The position numbers were made by a program, and so were the translations under genes. Under the pieces are notes generated by a model. The model saw only the letters and a program-made list of their open reading frames with translations, had not been told where the DNA came from and did not search any database. A DNA stretch of 64,000 bases, from assembly GCF_024139115.2 (NCBI RefSeq), contig NC_085140.1, positions 31,669,806 to 31,733,805 of the forward strand. The letters are read 5' to 3'. Positions 23,329 to 35,887 of this stretch are shown piece by piece (positions within the stretch are counted from its first letter, which is position 1; each line of letters starts with the position of its first letter). The stretch is from Armigeres subalbatus (Eukaryota; Arthropoda; Insecta; Diptera; Culicidae).

Positions 23329-26300
23329 CACAACTTGGAGAAGATTTGACAATTGCTTTACGAAGCTGAAGAAAATCACCAAAAGGGCGGGGAGAGTGTG
23401 TCAGCCATACCTGTTCATAATTCGAAATGAAGCATTGCTGCCACGTACCAGATTACATCGCTTGCCAATTACTGTAATCTAAATAAAAAAAATCGACGAA
23501 TGTTTTTTAAAAACTGCATGCGAATTTGGCTTCCTCAAATATTTCTACTTTTAATAAAATTGAAACTAGTTACACTAAATTAATGATTTCGTGTGCGTTA
23601 CTTCTACGTGAAGTTAAATTCTATTAATGAATTAATGAATTCTATCATGAACATGTACGTCCAAGTTTGGAAGATGATATTAGCATTTCCATATCATTGA
23701 AACTAGTTGATTTATAAACTATAAATGAACTGTACCCGTACTACTGTGGCGTAGCCAAAAAACTGGCCGGGGTGGAAAGGTTTTTGATTGGCGTTCAATG
23801 AGCCATTTTCAATGTTTCGTTTCAAAAACTGATTATGAATTTTTTGCAATGAATTTTAACCTCGAAAAGTCTTCAGTGTCTCGTACAAAATCAAAATTTG
23901 TATTATTTCTGCTGAAGGTTGTTTGACACAAAGAATTTACCAAGAGGCCAACAGTAAGAAGCTTCCTACCGCGGATTGGTATCTATACATGCGGAATTGA
24001 GCTGACTGCCAAACGAACAAACATAATTTGTGCAAACATATCATGCTCTCAAGCGAAAGCTTTTTAACTCGCTACATTGGGATTTCAAACATCTCAATCC
24101 AATACCCACGCTTCTTCCAGAATCTTCCATTTTCCGAAATACATTCATGAAGGTATGCCAATAGTGTGGTGAAATGGATTTATTGTATAGTTCGTCTGCG
24201 TGCCCCGTTTTCGACTCAGCCGAGCGCGTAATGGAAACAAAATGCGATGGTTTGAGTGGATTTCGGCCGGGAATCTCTTCCCTGGTTCCGCCGCTAGGAA
24301 CTTTTCCCGTCACCTCGCGCCTGTCTACTACACTTGCACGCTACCTACCTTATTGCATGAGTGGGAAAATCTCAAGAACACTCACCCGAAGAGGGCACGT
24401 GCTGATTCATCTATGGAGTCAAAAAACTTTGAGAATGCGTTTGGCCAATATTTGTTGATATCAATAATAAAATTTCTTCTTTCCACAAAAAAAGCTTACA
24501 TACAGAGAGGCACCAAACAATGTTGTGTACTGTTCCCAAACATAATTTCAAAATATCTGAGTAATTTGACCATCCATATAAAGCAAAAATCACATCGTGA
24601 CCCGGTGGCAGCAACAGCGGCAGAAGCAGAAATTTCCCAATGTTGAATTGAAATGGAAATCAATATTCATACCCTGCCAATATAGGCTCCAGCTGCTCAC
24701 GTTCGATTCCAAGAAGCGGGCGAATGTTATTCGAATGGAAATGCTGAAGATTTTCCTCCGAGAGCGCCAAAGCTGCCGACGCGCCGAGAAGTGCTCGCGA
24801 GATGATTGAGGGCATTGGCATATGAAAGGAAAAAATTCAGCCGTGTAATCATATTCCGTGTGGCAGGCCTAGCTGCAATGATGCTAGTGGGCTCTATGGC
24901 AGAGGAGGGCAATTATTGGGTCGAAATTGGAGGTATGAATAGGACCATTATTCTCCATTCCTTGGATTAAATAAGCGCCTTAATAGGAGGAAAACGTTTA
25001 CTCAGCATGACTGTATCATATTTATGAAGAAGTCTCAATTCAGAAAAATATTTTCCTGATCATTACTTTGGTTGAATTTTTCAAAGTATTACGAAACGAT
25101 ATAAAAAAGAGCATTCCATTAATTCATCTGGAACGAAATCATTCAAAATATCGCATACCTTTGATATATTGTCTTTTTATCCTATGTATGTATATCTTGG
25201 AAACAGAGATAGGTAGTCGAGTAAACGAAAGTCTTTCAAATGCAGAAATATTTATTCGTGTTCGCTTCATTGCGTATTGCATACAATGGAAACGGGGACA
25301 GTGTGTTTGATGCTGAATCACTGAAGCGTTGTGTACCATTCTAAATTGGTATTTTTTTGCTTAAGATTGACTTGATTCTAAGTAATGGCACTAGAATTGC
25401 AATACCTTGTTTTATTTACTTGAATAAATTATTCTTACCCGGCAGCACCAACACCGCTGGCTGGCAGCAGCGCTCAGCTAGTTCAGTCACGCACGCTTTA
25501 AATTTTCGTTCCAGGAACAAACGAGAGTTACAGCACGTGCTCGCTGTTTGAGAGTCCCAAATCCATCCTATGTGTATCGCTGGATTGGGATCAGGTGCGG
25601 AGCAGCATTTTTCATTTTATTTATAAATTCATTATTCATTCGTCTCAGCTACGAGGCGGCGTGCGTCGTCAGGAGGTCGCGAAACAAGCAAATGAGTCTG
25701 AAGAAATGTCAAAGCACCAACCTCGGCTGACGGGTATGACGAGGGAATCATCCGGTTGATGGATAAAATTGGGAACCTTCGGAATTCAATGTTGGTGTCA
25801 TCATCCCGAAAAAAGGAAAACTAATCGGAAATATCATACTGGGAACCCATTCGACCATGCAAAGGAAATCCATTAGTCATGAAATAGGATTTTCTTTTCT
25901 ATTTGGGTGAAGCGAATCGGGCTGAAAGAGGATCCGGTATTTTTTTTCGTTTGGAGTTGGACCTATTCAGATCATTTTGGCAAAGTTGAAAACATATTTT
26001 TTTTAGCGAAGGTAGGTATAACTTGGGACAGACAACTTTATATTTGTTGGAATTATTCCAGGATTAGGATTAGTTCAGATTTCAGAATACCCTCATTTAC
26101 CCTAAATAATGTTTGTTTTCTTCCATTCGTTTCACTTAGCTCATTCGTCGATGGAGGGTATCGAGGGTTACGGATAGCAATCGGAAATGAACAGTTTTAC
26201 TACTTTCCTGTTTCTTTATGTTCTGGGAATATCCGAGGAAGCTGCAGCTCTTCTGGTATTTCGAGGCACCACTCGATTTATTAAATCGGCTACACACAGT

Positions 26301-26944
26301 CCCTGTGAAATACTGCTTCAAGCGAAACCAATTTATTAGGCACATATTGGAGAAATTTTGCGATGAACAAAATCTCTGTAGAATACTATTAATGATATGA
26401 GTGTATTACTTCTACGTGAAGTTAAACGATTTACAATGATATTGAAATGCTAATATCATCTTCCAAACTTGGACATACATGTTTATAAAAGAATTAGAGG
26501 CGAAAGTATAGATTTGATATTTCCGTTAGGATACCGCAGGCATGAAGAATGTTTTTATAGAGGTCAATTTGAAAGCGAACGGAGGGCAATATTTGTGATG
26601 GTATAGGTCTCACGACTTTCCTTCTGCTAAACTCCCGTATGAAGGGGGAGGGAAGAATATCAGTGTGGAAGCTGATATATCTCCACTGGCAATAGGATTG
26701 GTGGTTTTCTATCGACGAGTCCTACTGTCTCTAAATATCTAATATGACATCAGCATCTAGTCGAATAGGATTTAATAGCGCATTGTAATTTCAATATGTC
26801 AGCAAACCGTACGTCAAAACCACACAGAAACGCACTATGTCTTTTGGCATAATAGTTGTGTAATAATTGATTTTGGACATAATGGGACATAAGTTCAATT
26901 CTTTATAATTATTGCCGCTTTTACATCATAAGAGAGATAATCCT
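23329..26944. other. Mostly single-copy-looking non-coding DNA
   Basis: Frames at 24041-24313, 24200-24646 and 25907-26284 give no recognised domain. Two blocks recur inside: TTACTTCTACGTGAAGTTAA at about 23597 and 26406 in the same orientation, and a ~50-bp block at 23651-23702 that is inverted at about 26433-26480. These suggest fragments of one unidentified repeat. No gene called. Confidence 0.5.
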
Positions 26945-26949
26945 TTTTG

Positions 26950-28110
26950 CCTTTCGCGTATACTAATTATACGTAAAGGCTATAGGATCACTCCAAAACC
27001 GATCTTTTGATAGAAGGCTAGGAGACCCATAGTGTTATATACCAATCCACTCAGCTTGACGAATTGAGGTGATGTCTGTATGTATGTATGTATTAAGGTG
27101 GCTCATATTAGTATGGGAAAAACTTTTTTAATTTTTTTTTATGGGCCGCCTTCTTATTCGGTTCTATTTAATGCCCTGATTCTCTGGACAAAATTTCAGC
27201 CAAATCGGTCAACATATGGGCGGTGCTATACTCGTTGGAAGTTTATATGGTAAAATGTATGCAGAAACATCCAAAAACAGTGAATTGCAGTTGGACGGCA
27301 CAATTTACGATGAAGAACTATGATACTCATTCAGATCTTGAAGAATTTAATACAGAATGTTATGCAGAAAACCGCGAGAAGATTACAGTTTGTTCGGCTA
27401 AGTTATTAGCATTTCTCTGAAATTGGGTTTGAGCAAATTTCGTTTCTTTTACCTTTAAAAAAAATAAATTCACCCATACAACACTCCAGTAAAATGCTAG
27501 TATCTTTGCCTAATAAACTCTAATTTTCTCGCGGTTTTCAGCATGACATTCTGTACTTAATTCTACAAGATCTGAATGAGTATTATAGTTCTTCATCGTA
27601 AGTTGTGCCGTCCAACTGTAATTCACTGTTTTTGGATGTTTCTGCATACATTTTTGCATATAAAGTTCCAACGAGTTTAGCACCGCTCAAACGTTGGCCG
27701 ATTTGGCTGAAATTTCGTCCAGAACATCAGAACCGAATAAGAGGGCGGCCCATCGAAAAATTTGAAAACGTGTTTTTTGAGCCACCTTAGTATGTATGTA
27801 TGTATGTGTGTGTGTTTGTGTGTACAAAAAAATGTGAGACACAGAATCCTTCCTAATTTTTGAAAATTGGCCCAATCGGGCTTTGCGTTCTGGAGTTATT
27901 AAAAAACATTGACTTTTTTTTTCGAAAACTGCTGCAATGCATTTAAATGAACGCAAATAAATATGAATGGATGAAAACAACTGAATAATCTCTCTAAAGT
28001 GCCATTTTGACCTCACTTATGTGCTTTTCTTGTTACTTTTTATGTGTTTCACGAGAATGGCACCATCACCGCTAGGTAGATTATTCTGGATTTTTTTATA
28101 AAGAATTTAA
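26950..28110 (+). repeat. Dispersed mosquito-type repeat, interrupted
   Basis: Contains GTATACTAATTATACG, GGATCACTCCAAAACCGA, GAAGGCTAGGAGACCCATAG, a TATG/TG microsatellite and, after the interruption, TGTGTACAAAAAAATGTGAG and GAGAATGGCACCATCACCGC. A diverged second copy lies at 29570-29815 and an inverted fragment at 11721-11776. The family is not named here. Confidence 0.65.
27089..27791. mobile_element. 0.7-kb foldback element with ~330-bp arms
   Basis: TTAAGGTGGCTCA at the left is inverted at the right (TGAGCCACCTTA). Complementarity extends through most of the element: CAGAAACATCCAAAAACAGT, AGAACTATGATACTCATTC and AAAACCGCGAG near 27245-27380 are found inverted near 27530-27660. The centre (27400-27530) is not paired. 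It sits inside a TATG microsatellite, splitting the dispersed repeat. No protein. Confidence 0.85.
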
Positions 28111-28264
28111 GAATAAATATAAAAATCACTACTCAAAGGTACGGTAGCCCATGAAATTCCCATCAGATCTGCCTTCTCCGCCTACTATTTTTTGCCTCTG
28201 GGTCAGAAACAAGATCGCCTTTCACATGTTACAACAGACGGAAACTCAAATAGCAATATTTTAA

Positions 28265-29500
28265 GTGTTGAAGACCAAAAACCTTTGTTACTCAAACAAG
28301 GCAAATAAATTCAATATAGTAAATTCGGCAGGAGATATAAGCATTTTTTTAAAAGCACACTTTGTCCTGTATAAGTCAAAAAAAAATATACGCTTACAAA
28401 GAATGAATTTGTCCAGCAGAAGGCAAAAGACGATATGGTTTCTTCATTCATTTGCTCGGTTTGAGGCAAAGGGGAATATGATCACATTCTTTACAATGAT
28501 TCACTTTTCCCGGCAGCAGGAAAGAGAGGATATGATTTCTTCTTGGAAGTCAGATTTTTGTTCGATTCAAGAATCCTGCTTCCAAAGAATGCATTTGCTC
28601 GAAGTCTCCAGTTAGCCTTGCGAGCAAAGGCGTAGGATTCCCAATCCGGAGATGGTGAGTTAGATTCTCGGTCCCGTCTAGGATGTTTCAGGCTGAAACA
28701 TTCTCGACACCCTGAGCATTGTGTATCCATTGTACTTGTCACACAATATACATACTCACACAAAAACGGGCATAGAGAAGCTTTAATAATTATAATTAAT
28801 TAATAATTGAGGAAATGCTAGCCAAGTTGAAAAGTAGGCTAAGTTCCTGTTGGAATGTAGAGCCATTGAAGAAGAAGAATTGCTTGGTAGCAGACTACTT
28901 GGTTCCATCATTCAATTTAGGCATTTTCTCGGTTTAAGTAGATATAATCTTTTTTTTTTCAAAGAATGCATTTTCTTGCTAGCAGGAATGAGAGGATATG
29001 ATTCCGTCCTTCAGTTCAGGTATTCGCTCGGTTGAAGGCAAGGAGAGATATGATGAGAGGATTTGATTTCTTAATTCAATTTGGGCATTTGCTCGGTTTA
29101 AGGAAAGGGCAGATTTGATCCTATCTTTCGCAGCATGCATTTGCTCGACAGCAGGCAAGAGAGGATATTATTCCTTCCATTTAAGGCATTTGCTCGGGTT
29201 TAGACAAGGAGAATGAAAACCCTTCTTTTAAAGGAATGCATCCTTTCTTAGAAGCATGATAGACAGGATAAGGTTCCTTCTTTCAACTTGGAGATTTGTT
29301 AAATATAAGAAAAGACATATGAGCCACTCTTTCAAAGAATGATTCCTTCTTCCAATTCCTGCATTTGCTTGGATTAAGGCACGCAAAGATATGATCACCT
29401 CTTTAACATGGTTCATTTGCCTGGCAGAAGATTAGAGAGGGTATGATTCCTTCTTTCAATTCATACATCTTGCAAAAGAAGATATTACCCATTTTTACAA
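28265..29500 (+). repeat. Decayed minisatellite, ~105-130 bp unit
   Basis: Repeated order: CATTTGCTCGGTTTAAGGCA, AGATATGATCAC, TTCTTTCAAAGAATGCATTT, GCTCGGCAGCAGGCAAGAGA, GGATATGATTCCTTC. Five or more worn copies are visible (about 28430, 28915, 29070, 29190, 29310). A SINE interrupts it at 28609-28880. Unit family unknown. Confidence 0.65.
28609..28880 (+). mobile_element. tRNA-derived SINE (same family as 17384-18195)
   Basis: The head TAGCCTTGCGAGCAAAGG and a degenerate B-box GTTAGATTCTCGG are followed by CCTGAGCATTGTGTATCC, CATTGTACTTGTCAC, GGGCATAGAGAAGC, TTGAGGAAATGCTA, TTGGAATGTAGAGCCATTG and a GAA tail. This uninterrupted copy is the reference used to reconstruct the split copy at 17384-18195. 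Confidence 0.75.
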
Positions 29501-29569
29501 AGAACGTGAAGATGGTTAGATAGTATATGAATCATGCATTTCCCTTTCTTTAATTTTTGCCATTTTCGT

Positions 29570-29815
29570 ACAACAAAATTGTACCGAAAGGGTATAAGAT
29601 TACTCCCAAAAAGAACTATTACTAGAAGGCCAAGAGACCCAAGAATGCTGGCAATGTCTATTAATTAATCCAAAAGCATGTAGAAGATAGAAAAAATGCG
29701 ACCTATTCCACTTAAATCCTTTTTTTGACCTTTCTAGTGTGATTTTTTTCAATACATTTTATGATGTACGAGAATGGCATCATCGCCGCTAAGTGGATTA
29801 ATCTGGGTTTTTAAT
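29570..29815 (+). repeat. Second, diverged copy of the 26950-28110 repeat
   Basis: Shares GAAGGCCAAGAGACCCA, GTACGAGAATGGCATCATCG and CCGCTAAGTGGATTAATCTG with 27020-27050 and 28050-28095. Confidence 0.6.
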
Positions 29816-30863
29816 TGAAAACAAGCAACAGTCTTGTTTTAGAAGAGAACATATGGATAGGAAAAAGGCTCACATTTCCACCAATAGACTGAGCTCGACA
29901 AATAGAAGTAATGTCTATAAGATAAGCGTTTTGAAGGAGCGCGACAATTTGATTCCTTTTTAAGAAATACTTTTCAAAACGCATATAATTAATAAGAATC
30001 CTTTTCTAAATAGAATAGAGAAATGTACAATCTGCGAGTTTTCTTGCGTACTTTTACATGGAAAATAGAACTAGCCGTCAATGTGAAGTTAATTTAAAGC
30101 TTATTTATCTTGCTAGTAGGTGTGCCAACACTTAAAATGTTCCCGTTTTTACAGGAACCTTCTTTATTCTGTTTTTCCTTTTCATCAATCTTACAGGTCT
30201 AACAACAATTATGCCAAATGACACTATGCCAAACGGAGTACATAATTTTTTTCTCCCCATACTAAGCTGGGCCAGTCTATTCTTGACTTTTCCTATTTCG
30301 TGGAAAATTATGTTCCGGAACGTTGACCTACTTTGTACGATGTTCCTGAAAGGCTAAAAAACTCATACTTACGATGTTCGGGTCATATTGACCCGGATAT
30401 GGCTTAGCAATATCTCAGGCATTTCTCAGCCAAATTCACATGTTTATGTACCCCAAATAATCCTCAGCTCACACATTTTCCGAAACTGATCTCAGATCTC
30501 GTGTAATCGTTGGAGGAAAATACAAACCTTTGCCTACAATGAACTGTTCGAACCGGATTTCTAGTTCCATACATACTTAATAATACAGTATCCACCCAAG
30601 ATAATACGTACCTGAAATCAGAGAGAAAAAAATCAACGTATTAAAATCAATTTAGAATGTATATCTGTAACATAATAAAATTTATGGTTTCGTTATGTGT
30701 TTGATGACTTATTTATGTGACTGTTTGATGACTAGGTTTCATTAATTTGGAAGACGGAAATGTAAATTAGGAGATCAGCTCAAAAACTCACATCGTTTAC
30801 TGTAACTAATTATGTTAGTTGAGCCAGCTTCTCTTTGTTTTAAATCATTTCATTCACAATCAT
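29816..30863. other. AT-rich non-coding DNA
   Basis: No gene or clear repeat seen. Short fragments such as ATGCCAAATGACACTATGCC (30212-30231) resemble phrases common in mosquito repeats. Confidence 0.45.
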
Positions 30864-33800
30864 TAACCCTCAAACTGCCGGGACGAATCTTGATAACTTA
30901 AAACAACTCGTTCTCGGTCAACTTTCTACTAAAATGCAAGCGGTTTCAACTGTGATCAAAGGGAATAGTAGATCCAGCATGTAGAGCGGTAAAATGGCCA
31001 GGATGACCCTCCCTCTTTAAGAGGGGGGAGTTTTGAAGTGTGGCATAAGTCATTTTTTGAGCAAATGTTTAGTATTTTGAAACTTTTATCGTCATAAAAA
31101 GTATTTTAGTATAAGTAAATAATGGTCAATGTGAATGGTTGACAACAATGGCCAAATAGACATCAATTGACCTCCGGATGACCTCCTAATAGGTTCCGGA
31201 AACCCGGAATATCCGGTATGAAAGGCCAGCATAGAATCACCGAACATATCGGTCTTCCGACACCTCAAACTTCTCAGAATCTCATAAGTAACTTAGAAAA
31301 CGCCACAGTTTCTTGGTAGGGTAAAACTGGCCATTTGATGGCCACGGAACAGGTTCCGGAAACCCGGAATTTCCGGTAAAAAAGGGCCAACATAAAACTA
31401 TAAAACAAATTAGGCTTCTGACACCTCAAACTTCTCAGAATCTCATAAGTAATATAGAAAACGTCATAGTTTTTCAGAAGGGTAGAACTGGCCACGGAAC
31501 AGGTTCCGGAAACCCGGAGTTTCCGGTACAAAAGGCCAAGATAAAACTACATAACAAATTAGGCTTCCAATACCTCAAACTTCCCAGAATCTCATGAGTA
31601 ATTTAGAAAATGCCTTAGTTTCTTGGTAGGGTAAAATTGGCCATGCGATGGCCGCGGAACAGATTCCGGAAACCCGAAATTTCTGGTACAAAAGGCAAAC
31701 ATAAAACTACATAACAAACTTATCCAGAAAACGCCTTAGTTTCTTGGTAGGGTAAAACTGGCGGTGCGATGACCATGAAACAGGTTCCGAAAACCCGGAA
31801 TTTCCGGTAAAAAATGGCCTACATGAAACTACAAAACAAATTAGGCTTCCGACACTTCAAACTTCTTAGAATCTCATATGTAACTAACAAAACACAATAA
31901 TTTTTCAGTAGGGTAGAACTGGCCATGCGATGGCCACGGAACAGGTTTCGGAAACCAGGAATCTCCGGTACACAAGGCCGACATAAAACTACATAACAAA
32001 TTAGGCTTCAGACACTTCAAACTTCTCAGAATCTCATTAGTAATTTGGAAAACGCCTTAGTTTCTTGGTAGGGTAATACTGGTCGTGCGATGGCCATGGA
32101 ATAGGTTCCGGAAACCCGGAATTTCCGGTAAAAAATAGCTCACATAAAACTACAAAATAAATTAGGCTTCCGACACCTCAAACTTCTCAGAATCTCATGA
32201 GTAATCTAGAAAACGCCTTAGTTTTTTGTTAGGGTAAAACTGGCCGTGTGTTGGCCAGGTTTTGGAAACCCGGAATTTCCGGTAAAAAATGGCCAACCTA
32301 AAAGTACAAAACAAATTAGGTTTCCGACGCCTCAAACTTCTCAGAATCTCATGAGTTATTTAGAAAATGCCTTAGTTTCTTGATAGGGTAAAACTGGCCA
32401 TGCCATGGCCACGGAACAAGTTCTGGAAACCCGGAATTTCCAATTTAAAAGGCAGCATAGAATCACGGAATTTATTGGTCTTCCGACACCTCAAACTTCT
32501 CAGAATCTCATTAGTAATCCAGTTAACGCCATAGTTTTTTGGTAGGGTAAAACTGGGCATGTGATGATCACGGAACAGGTTCTGGGAGCCCGGAATTCAC
32601 GGTGCAAAAGGCCAACATAGAACAATAAAACAGGTCCAAACCCTTATCTTACCTTACACCTTACTTCCCCGGTACTAAAGACCAACGTAGAACTACAAAA
32701 TAAATCACTCTTCAAACATTTTTATGTTCGGTTGTACCACTTTGACCAGCTATTAGATATATCGCAGCATTCCCCGTATGTATAGGTGCATCTCCAATTA
32801 CTCCAATACTATTGATAAGCAATGCAGTATCGGTTTCGATATAGTTCTTGTTTTTTTCTCTCAAGAGGATCATTATAGCCTATTTGGACCCTTTACAGAG
32901 AGCAATCTCATTGAATGTGCACCCCTTATCAATAAGAATTCAATCCTTTCTTGAGAATACAGAACAGTAATACTGTTATTCGACCAAGTATCGGAGCCCT
33001 AGCCACCTCTTCGTCTTGCTTCTACAATATCACCAGTAGAACACCACACCTGGGATTTAGCTATATGTACAAAACCATTTCCATCTAAAACATTTGTCCT
33101 GCAAAGAGAATTTCCTTCATCTTCAGCGAAAAGTTAAGCTAGTTATACTTCAGATACTGCTATTGGTAGCGTAATCCTTAACTAAAACAACTTATAGACC
33201 TAGCTCGAAAAATGGATTTAGCTAGGGATCGGTTTGGTAGATCTTACTTCGTAAGACACTAAGTAACAGTGATCTATGCAACGTTACAGGAAAAAGTCTA
33301 CATAGAACTACAAAATAAATCAGTCTATCGACCCTTCAAATGGCCACGGAATAGGTTCCAGAAATTCAGGATTTACAGTGAAAAAGTCCTACATAGAACA
33401 TCTGTATAAATCAGTCTTCCGACACCTTGAACTTTTGAGAATTTAACGAGATATCCAGAAAACGCCAAATTGCTCTTTTACTGGCAATTTTATAGCCACA
33501 GAACAAGATTCGGAGTCCCTGGAAAGCCCATTTCGATAGCCCGTGGCCTTTTGTACCGGATATTTTGGGCTCCCGAAACCTATCATGAAACTATGGCGTT
33601 TTCAAAATTACTCATGAGATTCTGAAAAGTTTAAAATGCCGGAAGACCGCTTAATTTCGTGGTTCTATGATGGCTTTTTGTACTGCTTGTTACGGGCTTC
33701 TGGAATCATCTTGGCCAGTTTTACTCTACCAAGGAACTAAGACGTTTTCTGGATTACTAAAGATGTTCTGAGAAGTTTGAGGTGTCAGAAGACTTATTTG

Positions 33801-34630
33801 GATTGTAGTTTTAGGTTGGCCTTTTTTACCGATGATTCCGGGTTTCCGAAACATTTTCCATGGTCTTCCCATGGTCAGTTCTACCCTAACAAAAAATATG
33901 TTAAAAACTATGGCCTTTTTTAGTTACTCATGAGATTTTGAGAAGTTTAAGGTATCGGAAGACTGATTTGTTTTGTAGTTCAATGTTGACCTTTTGTACC
34001 GGGAATTTAGGGTCTTCGGAACCTATACCGTGGCCCTACTAAGAAACTAAGACGTTTTCTAGATTACTCATGAGAATCTGAGAAATTTGAAGTGTCGAAA
34101 GCCTGATTTGTTTTGTATTGTTTTTTTTTTACCGGAAATCCCGGGTTTCTGGAACCTGTTCCACGGCCATGGAATGGCCAGTTTTACCCTACCAAGAAAC
34201 TACGGCGTTTTCTAAGTTACTTGTGCGATTCAGAGAAGTTTGAGGTGTTGGAAGACCGATGTATTCCGTGATTCTATGTTGGCCTTTTATACCGGATATT
34301 TCGGGTTTCCGGAACCTGTTCGGTGATCATCCGGAGATCAATTTATATCTATTTGGCTATTGCTGTCGACCATTCACATTGACCATTAATTACTTATACT
34401 AAAACATCCGTTATGATGATGATTTCAGAATACTAAACATTTGCTCTAAAAATGACACTTCAAAACTCCCCCTCTAAAAGAGGGAGAGTCATCCTGAGCA
34501 TTTTACCCATCTACTTTCTGGAACTTCTATTCCCCTTGACCACAATTGCAACCGCTTGCATTTTAGTAGAAAATTGACCGAGAACGAGCTGTTTCAAATT
34601 GTCAAGATTCGTCCCGGCAGTTTGAGGGTA
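30864..34630. mobile_element. 3.8-kb foldback element with minisatellite arms
   Basis: The outer ends CCCTCAAACTGCCGGGACGA (30867) and its inverse ending at 34628 are near identical, and complementarity continues inward for about 400 bp (GCTCGTTCTCGGTCAA, ACTAAAATGCAAGCGGTT, GGAGTTTTGAAGTGT). Further in, each arm is an array of a ~150-168-bp repeat marked by GGTTCCGGAAACCCGGAATT and CCTCAAACTTCTCAGAATCT: about nine units in the left arm (31190-32640), about six inverted in the right (33540-34330). TA flanks both ends. The centre (32640-33540) is worn and mostly unpaired. No transposase seen; short minus-strand frames come from the repeat. Confidence 0.85.
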
Positions 34631-34719
34631 AAAAGAAACCTTGAGAAAAAATATGTTACCTAATTGTCAATTCATTCATTCAATCCGAGCACCAGCATTT
34701 TTAGCGTTTTTGGTTCATT

Positions 34720-34900
34720 GGGGTCCTTCTAAGCGGTGCGGCAAGATGCACGGCTACAAAGCAAGACCATGCTGAGGGTGGCTGGGCTCGATTCCCGGTG
34801 CCGGTCTAGACAATTTTCGGATTGGAAATTGTCTCGACTTCCCTGAGCATAAAAATATCATCGTATAGCCTCATGATAAACGAAGAAGAAGAAGATAGAA
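34720..34900 (+). mobile_element. Internally deleted Feilai-like SINE with target duplication GGTTCATT
   Basis: Head TCTAAGCGGTGCGGCAAGA, B-box GGGCTCGATTCCCGG, then GGTCTAGACAATTTTCGG and GTCTCGACTTCCCTGAGC. It then jumps from CCTCATGATAAACG straight to the GAA tail, lacking the part seen at 17630-17745. GGTTCATT occurs at 34712-34719 and 34901-34908. Confidence 0.85.
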
Positions 34901-35017
34901 GGTTCATTTTTAAATTGGCGTCATTAGTAAGAACTTCAATTTGAGGGAATAATCAGTCAAGCGATAAGTCAATTGAAAAAAAGTCAGCCAGTTTCAAATA
35001 TAACGAAATTTTAATTC

Positions 35018-35887
35018 AGGTGTTGGAAGCCTAATCTATTTTGTAGTTTTATGTTTGCTATTTTTTACTGGAAATTCTGGATTTCCGAAACCTGTTCCAT
35101 GGCCATCGCACTGCCAGTTTTACCCTACCAAAAAACTAAAGGGTTTTCTAAGTTACTCATGAGATTCTGAGAAGTTTGAGGTGTCGGAAGCTTAATTTGT
35201 TCTGTAGTTTTATGTTGGCCATTTTTAATCGGAAATTTCGGGTTTCCGGAACCTGTTCCGTGACCATTGCATGGCTAGTTTTACCCTACCAAGAAACTAA
35301 GGCATTTTCGAAATACTCATGAGATTCTGAGAAGTTTGAGGTATTGGAAGCTTAATTTGTTATGTAGTTTTATCTTGGCCTTTTGTACCGGAAATTTCGG
35401 TTTTCCAGAACCTGTTCCGTGGCCATTGCATGGCCAGTTCTACCCTACTAAAACATTATGATGTTTTCTAAGTTACTTATGAGATTCTGAGAAGTTTGAG
35501 GTGTCGGAAGCCTAATTTGTTTTGTTGTTTTATGTTGGTCATTTTTTACCGGAAATTCCGGGTTTCCGGAACCTGTTCCGTGGCCATCAAATGGCCAGTT
35601 TTACCCTACCAAGAAACTATGGCGTTTTCTAAGTTACCTATGAGATTCTGAGAAGTTTGAGGTGTCGGAAGACCGATATGTTCGGTGATTCTATGCTGGC
35701 CTTTTGTACCGGATATTCCGGGTTTCCGGAACCTATTCGAAAGTCATCCGGAGGTCAATTTACTTCTGTTTGACCATTGTTGTCAACCATTCACATTTAT
35801 CATTAATTACGTATACTAAAACACCTGTCACGACGTTAAAAGTTTTAAAATACTAAACATTTGCTCAAAAAATTACTTATGCCACAC
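35018..35887 (-). mobile_element. Truncated right arm of a second copy of the 30864-34630 element
   Basis: Five inverted copies of the ~160-bp unit are followed by CGGAGGTCAATTTACTTCTG, TTGTCAACCATTCACATTTA and CTTATGCCACACTTCAA. This matches the inverse of 31030-31190. It stops abruptly within the outer arm exactly where satellite 2 begins. Confidence 0.82.
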
